A stretch of DNA of 64,000 bases from Rugosibacter aromaticivorans (GTDB taxonomy: Bacteria; Pseudomonadota; Gammaproteobacteria; Burkholderiales; Rhodocyclaceae). This document shows positions 57,048 to 64,000 of the stretch, in pieces. A program made the translations under genes and the position numbers. The stretch spans positions 1,550,001-1,614,000 of the forward strand of contig NZ_CP010554.1 of the NCBI RefSeq assembly GCF_000934545.1, in the 5' to 3' direction. Below the pieces are notes generated by a model. The model did no database searches, was not told the origin of the DNA, and saw only the letters and a list, made by a program, of their open reading frames with translations. The stretch's first letter is position 1. Each line of letters starts with the position of its first letter.

Positions 57048-59186
57048 CTACAGCTGACCACCACTCGCGATGAGCAAGTCGGCAAATTCCTGTTCGGGCA
57101 AGGGTTTCGAAATCAGATAACCCTGAAACTCGTCGCACCCCTGATAGCGCAGAAAATCAAACTGCGCCTGATTTTCCAAGCCTTCGGCCACCACCGTCTT
57201 GCGCAAACTCTGGCATAGCGAGATGATGGCGCGGGCAATCATCGCACCATCATCTTCATACTCGATGCCAGTCACCAGAGATTTATCAATCTTGATGATA
57301 TCGAGAGGGAAGCGCCGGATGTACGAGAGTGACGAATAGCCTGTGCCAAAATCATCCATGACCAAGGCCACACCGAGCTGCTTGAGGCCCTTCAGTATGC
57401 TTAATGTACGCCCGCTATCACCGAGAAAAATGCTTTCGGTAATTTCCAGTTCGACGTGCTCAGGCGGCAAACCCGCCTCGCTTATCAGCCTGGCCACATG
57501 CTCAACAATCTTGCCATCAAGAAACAGTCGGGGCGAGAGATTGACTGCCACAGTGATGGCATGGCCCGGCGTCTGGCTCCATTTACTCGCAGCGGCAAAC
57601 GCCTTGCGCAGGATGATCTCGGTCAGCGGCACAATCAGACCAGTCTCTTCTGCAATCGGAATGAAACAATCAGGAGGTACCGTGCCAAAATCTTTGGTAT
57701 GCCAGCGTGCCAACGCTTCAGCGCCGACGATGCGGCGGCGGTGATCCACCTTGGGCTGAAAGGCGATTGAAAATCCATCCTGCTCGAGCGCTACGCGCAT
57801 GGCAGCTTCAAGCCGGAGCCGCTCATCCGAGATGCGATTCATCTCGTGGGTGAAAAACTGGAAATTGTTGCGTCCGCGAGCCTTGGCCGCATACATGGCC
57901 ACGTCGGCATGTTTGAGCAGAGTTGGCGTATCTTCGCCGTCTGTCGGGTACAGCGCAACACCGAGGCTGGCACCAACTTGCCAATCGCGTCCCATCAGCG
58001 TGATCGACCGGCTAATCTCCTGCAATATCCGCTCAAGCAAGGAAATGATGGATGCCACCTGATAATGGTCGTTGAGCACCAGCACAAATTCGTCACCCCC
58101 CTGCCGTGCCACGGTATCTACAGTACGCAGGCAATTGCGCAAGCGGTGAGCAACTTCAACCAGCAACTCATCGCCCGCCACATGGCCCAGGCTATCGTTG
58201 ATGAATTTAAAGTTATCCAGATCGATGAACACCAGCGCCAGAAAATAGCCGCGCCGCGCCGCCCGGGAAATGGCCTGCTCGAGACGATCATTAAGTAGAT
58301 TGCGGTTGGGCAAACCTGTCAGCTGGTCAAAGTTGGCCTGACGCTCAAGCTGTTCCTGATAACTCCTGCGTTCGGTGATGTCCTGCACCGTGCCTTCGTA
58401 ACAGATGAGTTCCCCCTGCAGACCACGCACACTATGGGCATTTTCCGAAATCCATATTTTCGAACCGTCACGGCGATAGACCTCGGATTCAAAGTTAACC
58501 ACTTCGCCATGCGCATCCATCAAGCAACGAAATTTTTCGCGCTGTACGGGATCAACGTACAGGCGGCGCTCGATATCCGCAAGATCGGCGATCAGTTCCT
58601 CGGGCGACGTGTAGCCATACAAACGGGCCAGGGACATATTGGCCGACAGATAGTGTCCATCGGGCGTGGTCTGGAAAATGCCTTCAGATGCATGCTCGAA
58701 GATGTGGCGATAACGCAGTTCTGCGTTCGCCACGGCATCTAGCGCTTGACGACGTTCGCTGACGTCTTCGATAAAACCTTCCAGCACTTGTTCACCGCAC
58801 TCATCCAGCACGGCCATGCCACGCTCAAGTACCCATTTTTCCTGCCCGGCGCAGGTCAGAATGCGGTACTCCACAGCAAAGTGCCGATTAGCGGCAACCG
58901 CCGCTGAGATTTCTTCGCGTACCCGCAACCGATCGTCCGCCAGCGTGATGTCTTCCCATGAAAGCCGTTTGTTATCGACCAGTGCTTCAGGTGCATAGCC
59001 AGTCAGATCAAGGCAACCCTGGCTGACAAACCGCATGGTCCATTGCGCATCCAGACGACAGCGATACGCCATCCCATTAAGATTGGCCATCAAGGTGTCG
59101 AGCACACGGCTGATATCCAGAGAAAGCGCGGTATTCATGTTGGCAAGATGTGCAGCGGAAGTTTTTTCGGATGATCGTTGGGACAT
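57048..59186 (-). CDS. PAS-PAS-GGDEF-EAL cyclic di-GMP signalling protein
   Basis: About 712 residues if started at ATG 59186 (MSQRSSEKT); ATG 59138 and a longer reading from 59369 are alternatives. Two PAS domains (FVSQGCLDLTGYAPEALVDN near 50; HIFEHASEGIFQTTPDGHYL near 170), then GGDEF with the intact active site RQGGDEFVLVL and a product-inhibition site RTVD five residues before it, then EAL with GAEALARWHTKD and MDDFGTGYSSLSYIRRF. Both catalytic centres look complete, so it could make or break c-di-GMP. No membrane segment in the short form. It diverges from the next gene. Confidence 0.9.
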   Translation of the reverse strand: MSQRSSEKTSAAHLANMNTALSLDISRVLDTLMANLNGMAYRCRLDAQWTMRFVSQGCLDLTGYAPEALVDNKRLSWEDITLADDRLRVREEISAAVAANRHFAVEYRILTCAGQEKWVLERGMAVLDECGEQVLEGFIEDVSERRQALDAVANAELRYRHIFEHASEGIFQTTPDGHYLSANMSLARLYGYTSPEELIADLADIERRLYVDPVQREKFRCLMDAHGEVVNFESEVYRRDGSKIWISENAHSVRGLQGELICYEGTVQDITERRSYQEQLERQANFDQLTGLPNRNLLNDRLEQAISRAARRGYFLALVFIDLDNFKFINDSLGHVAGDELLVEVAHRLRNCLRTVDTVARQGGDEFVLVLNDHYQVASIISLLERILQEISRSITLMGRDWQVGASLGVALYPTDGEDTPTLLKHADVAMYAAKARGRNNFQFFTHEMNRISDERLRLEAAMRVALEQDGFSIAFQPKVDHRRRIVGAEALARWHTKDFGTVPPDCFIPIAEETGLIVPLTEIILRKAFAAASKWSQTPGHAITVAVNLSPRLFLDGKIVEHVARLISEAGLPPEHVELEITESIFLGDSGRTLSILKGLKQLGVALVMDDFGTGYSSLSYIRRFPLDIIKIDKSLVTGIEYEDDGAMIARAIISLCQSLRKTVVAEGLENQAQFDFLRYQGCDEFQGYLISKPLPEQEFADLLIASGGQL

Positions 59187-59408
59187 AGCAAAGAAAACAT
59201 GAAAGACAGTGAGAGCGCAGCAAGTTATGTACCATACTACTGCACCGCACCATGGCACGGTCTTGCGCCAGTCGGCATCAGGTTGGCATTCACCCATGCA
59301 CCATAACAACACCTCTGCCCCACGATAGGGCGCTATTCTTAAAAGGAGGGATACACAACTACACGTCATGTTGTCCAGACACGGATTCTTGAGTCCTCTT
59401 TAGGACAA

Positions 59409-59425
59409 ACCAGCGCCGACTTTTT
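59409..59425 (+). repeat. Dispersed repeat core between two divergent c-di-GMP genes
   Basis: ACCAGCGCCGACTTTTT is an exact core in the 297-base gap between 59187 and 59483. The rest of that gap holds no gene I can support; promoters for both neighbours must lie here. Confidence 0.7.
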
Positions 59426-59483
59426 CTTTCGTCATTAAACAAAGTGCGCTAACCTTGGCGCATATGAGTTACGAATAACTCTC

Positions 59484-62400
59484 ATGGCGTGCATACACTC
59501 ATCTTCTCTTAGGTGGTTCGCGACATTCGTTGTCGCGGTTGTGGTGCTGACATGCTGTGCCGCTGTTGTTCCGGCAGCGCTAGCTACCACGGCTGCACAC
59601 GACTCGCCACTGCGCGTGGTGATGGACGACAACTACCCGCCCTATGTCATACGTGATGCCAATGGCGTGGTCGAAGGCTTGCTGATCGATGAGTGGCGGC
59701 TGTGGGAAAAAAAGACGGGTATCAAGGTCGACATCACCGCCACCGATTGGGCAAAGGCGCAGCAGATCATGCAAGCGGGCGGTGCCGACGTTATTGACAC
59801 GATATTTCGCACACCGGCACGCGAGCGACTCTACGACTTCAGCGCTGCGTATGCTGATTTGCCGGTAGGAATTTACACGCATGCCAGTATCGGCGGCATA
59901 CACAACCCTGCCAGCCTGCATGGCTTTCTGGTCGGTGTCAAAGCCGGTGACGCCTGCATCGACAGGCTAGCCCACTTTGGCATTACCACGCTGAAAACGT
60001 ATCCCAGCTATCAGGCCGTCGTTGATGCAGCGATTGCCAGCCAGGTACGCGTCTTCTGCATCGACGAGCCGCCAGCCAATTACCTGCTTCATCGTGTGAA
60101 TGCCGCCGGGAATTTTCGCCTGGCATTTACTCTTTACACCGGCCAGTTTCACCGCGCCGTCCACCAGGGTGATGCGGCCACCCTCGCCCGGATTGAACAG
60201 GGCTTTGCCGCAATCAGCTCGACCGAACGCGAAGCGCTCCGCGATAAATGGATGGGCAAGTCGCTGCCCTATGTCATGCAGCGCACCGTGTTCTATGGGC
60301 TGGCCATGGCCATTATCACCATACTCTTGCTTGCGCTGTTTATCCTCCTACTACGCCGCCTGGTGCGGCAGCGCACAGCACAACTGGCTGCCTCCCGGTC
60401 GCATCTGCAAGCCACCCTGGACGCCTTGCCCGACCTGCTTTTCGAATTGGATGGCGAGGGGCGTTTCCACGACTACCATTCGCCGCGCACGGATTTGCTG
60501 GCTGCGCCGCCCGAGCTCTTTCTCGGCAAAACCGTGGACCAGGTGCTGCCTGCCCCAGTCGCCCATCTTGTGCTGGAGGCCATTCAGGAAGCCGGTATTC
60601 ACGGCTATTCGACAGGCAAGGAGTACGCCCTGAACCTGTCGCAGGGCGAGGTCTGGTTTGGGCTTTCGATGGCTAAAAAACCCATCGCCGGTAAAGCACC
60701 GCATTTCATTGCGCTCATCCGCGACATCACAGCACAAAAAACCGGCGAGCAGCAGCTGGCGCGCATGACACAGCTGTATGCTGTACTGAGCCAATGTAAT
60801 CAGGCGATTGTCCGCTGCCAGAGTGAAGCAGAACTGTTCCCGATCATCTGCCGCGATGCCGTCAACTTCGGTGGCTTCAAAATGGCCTGGATCGGCCGGA
60901 TAGATGCCGCACGCGAACGCATAGTGCCAGTAGCAAGCTACGGCGACGGGCAAGAATATCTGGCGGATATCGTCATTTCCACACGCGCCGATGATCCCGC
61001 TGGCCGGGGACCCACAGGTACAGCCCTACGCAGTGGCGAGCCTTTCTGGTGCCAGGAATTTCAGCATGACCCGATGACCGCTCCCTGGCACGAACGAGGC
61101 GCACGTTTCGGCTGGGGTGCTTCCGCCGCACTGCCGTTAACTTGCGATGGCAGCGTTGTCGGCGTGTTTACCCTTTATAGCGAAAAAATCCATGCATTCG
61201 ATGAGGCAGCACAAAACCTGCTGCTCGAAATGGCGATGGACATCAGTTTTGCACTGCAACGCTTCGCGGATGAAAAGTCGCGGCAGCAGTCTGCTGCGAC
61301 TATTGAACATCTGGCAAATTACGATCCCCTTACCGGATTGCCCAACCGAGCGCTGTTGCGCGACCGCGTACACCAAGCCATTGCCACTGCCAGCCGCGCC
61401 GGTCAGTCCCTGACGGTGATGTTCCTTGATCTCGATCATTTCAAGAACATCAACGATTCACTTGGCCACAGTATGGGTGACAATTTGCTACGTGGTGTGG
61501 CAGCACGTCTTCTCAACGAGGTGCGTGAACAGGACACCGTGTCACGCTGGGGCGGCGATGAATTCATCCTGATGTTGCCCGATTGCACGGCTGAAGGCGC
61601 CGCCCGCGTCGCCGAAAAACTACTGGTGGCATTTGCTACGCCCTATCAGGTTGCACAACATGAATTGAACACCACGCCTTCCATCGGCATTGCACTCTAC
61701 CCAGCGGATGGCGACGATTTTGAATCTTTGGCCAAAGCCGCCGATGCGGCGATGTATCGTGCCAAACAAGAAGGACGCAACACGTTTCGTTTCTTTACCA
61801 CCGCGATGCAAACTCGTTCGCGACGCTTTCTTGAGCTGGAAAACGCCTTGCGCACTGCGCTGAAACGCGACGGATTCTTTCTTCATTATCAACCGCAGTT
61901 TGCTGTTGAGGATGGCCGTATGATCGGCGCCGAAGCCCTGGTGCGCTGGCAGCATCCGACGCTGGGGCTGATTGCACCCGGTGAATTCATCGCTATCGCC
62001 GAACTGAGCGGGCAGATTCTTCAGCTCGGTGCATGGGTAATGCAGCAAGCGATTCGTCAGGCCAAGGCATGGCAGGATGAGGGCCTGCCAATGATGAGTA
62101 TTGCCGTCAATCTCTCTGCAGCACAATTCCGCCAGAGCCATCTGGTGCAACAAATAAAGATAATGCTCGACGAGGCGGGGCTGGATGCACACTATCTGGA
62201 GCTCGAACTCACCGAAAGCCTGGCGATGGAAGACCCGCAAGCCGCCATTGAAGTGATCGACGCACTGCATGCCGCAGGCATTGTGCTATCCATTGATGAT
62301 TTCGGCACCGGCTATTCATCACTCGCCTACCTCAAGCGCTTTCGCATCTCCAAACTCAAGATCGACCAGTCTTTTGTGCGCGACATTGCCAGCGACCCGA

Positions 62401-62600
62401 ATGACCGCGCCATCGTCGACGCCATCATCACGATGGCGCACAGTTTGGGCTTCACCACCATCGCCGAAGGCGTCGAGACTGCCGAACAACTGGCGTTCTT
62501 GCGCGACCATGGCTGTCACGAAGTGCAGGGCTACTATTTCAGCAAGCCGTTACCAGCTGATGAATTCAAGGCTTTCGCGCGAGCGAAAAGTAGCGTATAA
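59484..62600 (+). CDS. Periplasmic solute-binding sensor with PAS-GAF-GGDEF-EAL output
   Basis: 1038 residues. Signal or anchor segment (FATFVVAVVVLTCCAAVVPA), a family-3 solute-binding domain at about 40-255 (LRVVMDDNYPPYVIRDANGV, IDTIFRTPARERLYDFS), a membrane segment near 272-294, a PAS domain near 305-425, a GAF domain near 440-590, GGDEF with SRWGGDEFILML and an inhibition site REQD, and EAL with GAEALVRWQHP and IDDFGTGYSSLAYLKRF. It probably senses an amino-acid-like ligand in the periplasm and sets c-di-GMP levels. Both catalytic centres are intact. Confidence 0.92.
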   Translation: MACIHSSSLRWFATFVVAVVVLTCCAAVVPAALATTAAHDSPLRVVMDDNYPPYVIRDANGVVEGLLIDEWRLWEKKTGIKVDITATDWAKAQQIMQAGGADVIDTIFRTPARERLYDFSAAYADLPVGIYTHASIGGIHNPASLHGFLVGVKAGDACIDRLAHFGITTLKTYPSYQAVVDAAIASQVRVFCIDEPPANYLLHRVNAAGNFRLAFTLYTGQFHRAVHQGDAATLARIEQGFAAISSTEREALRDKWMGKSLPYVMQRTVFYGLAMAIITILLLALFILLLRRLVRQRTAQLAASRSHLQATLDALPDLLFELDGEGRFHDYHSPRTDLLAAPPELFLGKTVDQVLPAPVAHLVLEAIQEAGIHGYSTGKEYALNLSQGEVWFGLSMAKKPIAGKAPHFIALIRDITAQKTGEQQLARMTQLYAVLSQCNQAIVRCQSEAELFPIICRDAVNFGGFKMAWIGRIDAARERIVPVASYGDGQEYLADIVISTRADDPAGRGPTGTALRSGEPFWCQEFQHDPMTAPWHERGARFGWGASAALPLTCDGSVVGVFTLYSEKIHAFDEAAQNLLLEMAMDISFALQRFADEKSRQQSAATIEHLANYDPLTGLPNRALLRDRVHQAIATASRAGQSLTVMFLDLDHFKNINDSLGHSMGDNLLRGVAARLLNEVREQDTVSRWGGDEFILMLPDCTAEGAARVAEKLLVAFATPYQVAQHELNTTPSIGIALYPADGDDFESLAKAADAAMYRAKQEGRNTFRFFTTAMQTRSRRFLELENALRTALKRDGFFLHYQPQFAVEDGRMIGAEALVRWQHPTLGLIAPGEFIAIAELSGQILQLGAWVMQQAIRQAKAWQDEGLPMMSIAVNLSAAQFRQSHLVQQIKIMLDEAGLDAHYLELELTESLAMEDPQAAIEVIDALHAAGIVLSIDDFGTGYSSLAYLKRFRISKLKIDQSFVRDIASDPNDRAIVDAIITMAHSLGFTTIAEGVETAEQLAFLRDHGCHEVQGYYFSKPLPADEFKAFARAKSSV

Positions 62601-62604
62601 AAGC

Positions 62605-62665
62605 CTTCGTGCGCCGTCTGGTCAGCGCGCCCCGTGGGAAGTACCCCTGGGGTGCCGACTTTTAA
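62605..62665 (+). repeat. Divergent long-form relative of the dispersed repeat
   Basis: GCGCCGTCTGGTCAGCGCGC lies left of CCCCGTGGGAAGTACCCCTG, then GGGTGCCGACTTTTAAAC. It combines a CCCC/GGGG hairpin like that of the 90-bp forms with the GCCGACTTTT end. It fills half of the 126-base gap before the next gene. Confidence 0.5.
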
Positions 62666-62726
62666 ACTTGTACGAACCTGTACGCCTAAACCACATCATC
62701 ACTGAACCTCAACCAAAGGAAATAGC

Positions 62727-63788
62727 ATGAATCAAGATCGCGCAGCCGGTGCCCTGATCGGGGCGCTCATCGGCGATGCTTTAGGGCTAGGCTGTCACTG
62801 GTACTACGACCTTGACGAACTGCGTCGCGATTATGGACATGTGACCGGCTACACCACGCCAAAAGAGAACCGCTATCACGCGGGCATGCAGGCAGGCCAG
62901 CTCTCGCAAGCCGGCTTGATCCAGGTCGTGCTGATGCAGTCTGTTGTCAACCAAGGCGGCTATGTCGAAAACGATTTCACCCGTCGTCTCGACGAAGACT
63001 TCTTTCCCCAGCTTGACGGCACACCGATGACCGGCCCGGGTGGCTACACCAACCAATCCATGCGTGAAGCCTGGCGCTGCCGCGTGGAACAAAAACTGCC
63101 CTGGTCGCAGACCGGCGGCACGGCGGACACTTCCGAATCCGCCGAGCGAGCGATTGTTCTGGCCGCGCTCTACGCCAATGCACCGGGCAAGCTGGCGCAC
63201 AGCGTCGTAGCCAATTGCCGGCTCACACAAAATGATCCGGCCATCATGGCCATGTCGCTTGCCTATGCTGCCGTGCTCGGCCAGCTCATCAAGGGTGAGA
63301 AAATGACCCCCGGTATTTCAATGACGCTCATGAATCTTGTCAAAACGGGCGAGCTGCCTTTTCACTCGGTAACGCAAAAAAATTATGGCGCTCCCCTGCC
63401 TGGGCAAGCTGACATTCCACAGGCAGGCAATTTCTCTTCACCAGACGCGCTACTCACGCCGCATTACGCTGCCTTAGCTGCGCTCGACCCGGCTATTCGC
63501 ATCGAACCCGCATCAAAAGTAGCCACCGTGTATGGCCTGCCGTGCGCGATTTATCATTTGCTGCCCGCCGCGTATTACCTCGCTACCCGCTTTGCTGATG
63601 ATTTTGAAAGCGCGGTGCTGGCAGCCATCAATGGCGGCGGACAAAACATGTCGCGAGCGATGCTCACGGGTGCCCTGGTGGGTGCGCAGGTTGGGTTATC
63701 CGGCATTCCACAAAGGTTTATCGATGGGCTGGAAAACAGCCAAGAACTGGTGGCTCTGGCAAAATCACTGGGCACTCTGGTGCAATAA
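62727..63788 (+). CDS. ADP-ribosylglycohydrolase family protein (DraG-like)
   Basis: 353 residues. GALIGALIGDALGLGCHWYY near residue 8 and INGGGQNMSRAMLTGALVGA near 296 resemble the metal-binding ends of the ADP-ribosylglycohydrolase fold, although the second motif normally has GGDxD and here reads GGGQN, so metal binding may differ. Members remove ADP-ribose from proteins or act on related compounds. A good ribosome binding site (AAAGGAAATAGC) precedes ATG 62727. The gene stands alone. Confidence 0.85.
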   Translation: MNQDRAAGALIGALIGDALGLGCHWYYDLDELRRDYGHVTGYTTPKENRYHAGMQAGQLSQAGLIQVVLMQSVVNQGGYVENDFTRRLDEDFFPQLDGTPMTGPGGYTNQSMREAWRCRVEQKLPWSQTGGTADTSESAERAIVLAALYANAPGKLAHSVVANCRLTQNDPAIMAMSLAYAAVLGQLIKGEKMTPGISMTLMNLVKTGELPFHSVTQKNYGAPLPGQADIPQAGNFSSPDALLTPHYAALAALDPAIRIEPASKVATVYGLPCAIYHLLPAAYYLATRFADDFESAVLAAINGGGQNMSRAMLTGALVGAQVGLSGIPQRFIDGLENSQELVALAKSLGTLVQ

Positions 63789-63800
63789 TCCGTTTCGTTT

Positions 63801-63827
63801 ACCGTATCACCAGCGCCGACTTTTAGC
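63801..63827 (+). repeat. Dispersed repeat core after the ADP-ribosylglycohydrolase gene
   Basis: ACCGTATCACCAGCGCCGAC followed by TTTTAGC is a full core. Its right end is at the same time the left end of the 75-bp tandem repeat that follows. Confidence 0.75.
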
Positions 63828-64000
63828 TCTGGCCGCGTGTCTTGCGACACGTTTAACTGGCTGGACGCCAGTTAGCCTACGCTGAAAGTCGGGGAAATCT
63901 CTGTGCTTTTTGCCATCTTGAGAACGCCGACTTTTAGCTCTGGCCGCGTGTCTTGCGACACGTTTAACTGGCTGGACGCCAGTTAGCCTACGCTGAAAGT
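63815..64000 (+). repeat. Tandem structured repeat, two 75-bp identical units 111 bases apart
   Basis: 63815-63889 and 63926-64000 are identical as far as read, with a 36-base spacer between them; the second reaches the window edge. Each unit holds CGTGTC-TTGC-GACACG and TAACTGGC-TGGAC-GCCAGTTA hairpins, and in the first unit the outer arms CCGACTTT (63816) and AAAGTCGG (63885-63892) can close them into a multi-way junction. No coding frame or known RNA family was recognised. More copies may follow beyond the window. Confidence 0.85.

Noticed and set aside
57048..59369. Start of the PAS-GGDEF-EAL protein at 59369
   Set aside because: The additional 61 residues are Cys/Trp-rich without domain character and lack a ribosome binding site; a start at 59186 or 59138 is more likely.
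63851..63877. GTTTAAC and GTTAGCC within the tandem unit as an integron attC site
   Set aside because: GTTAGCC does not fit GTTRRRY, the palindrome is far shorter than known attC sites, and the 36-base spacer holds no gene cassette.
63815..63892. 75-bp tandem unit as a tRNA-like gene
   Set aside because: It has stems but no GTTCGAATCC-type T loop, no proper D loop and no anticodon arm of correct size on either strand.

Overview
The window reads as a chromosomal segment of a betaproteobacterium of roughly balanced base composition. Three conserved blocks support this: (i) rpoE-rseA-rseB-rseC-degP-lepA-lepB-DUF4845-rnc-era-recO-pdxJ-acpS-nagZ; (ii) fabF-acpP-fabG-fabD-fabH-plsX-rpmF-yceD followed by a divergent maf; and (iii) the presence of DUF2863 and COG4255-like proteins, which are mostly seen in Betaproteobacteria. 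Genus and family cannot be fixed from the sequence alone. No rRNA or tRNA gene was seen.

Layout. 1-5.3 kb: the end of a ygfZ-like gene, an NRDE protein, a frameshifted GDCCVxC gene, a DUF2189 membrane protein, a CoA-transferase and nagZ. 5-16 kb: one long leftward run from rpoE (envelope stress sigma factor, its Rse regulators and a DegP protease) through translation, secretion and RNA-processing genes to nagZ. 16-24.5 kb: nadB, then the leftward fatty-acid cluster, with ygfX at its end. 24.5-33 kb: rightward housekeeping genes (maf, a methyltransferase, DUF2863, msrB, yciB, YciI, bolA, a parvulin, an MFS pump) with dadA inserted leftward. 33-44 kb: purL, an IS256-family element that split a MAPEG-like gene, remains of a copper locus, comEC, an FAH-family enzyme and a DUF2062 protein.

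44-52 kb is the accessory core. It holds an hsdM remnant, a VapB/VapC-type pair and the first 18 codons of an hsdS gene that runs directly into a CRISPR array of 38 repeats and 37 spacers. A complete type II-C set follows: cas2, cas1, a compact 1036-residue Cas9, and a predicted tracrRNA with its own promoter and terminator. The anti-repeat fixes the crRNA strand as +, opposite to the cas genes. The repeats end in an extended -10-like motif, so each repeat may carry its own promoter, as in Neisseria. 52-64 kb: lolD/lolC, a COG4255-like gene, recJ, two divergent c-di-GMP enzymes (PAS-PAS-GGDEF-EAL and SBP-PAS-GAF-GGDEF-EAL) and an ADP-ribosylglycohydrolase.

The least explained signal is a family of short dispersed repeats with core AAAAGTCGGCGCTGGTGA. 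Copies lie between genes and also inside genes (recO, purL, comEC twice, ygfX, plsX), where they stay open in different reading frames. Two copies are 90-bp long forms that differ at only 5 positions; one lies in the middle of ygfX and one forms the C-terminus of plsX. At the right edge a copy abuts a 75-bp tandem repeat that can fold into two hairpins closed by an 8-bp outer stem. These resemble protein-coding palindromic elements (Rickettsia RPE-like) or REP/BIME units, but no known family was recognised.
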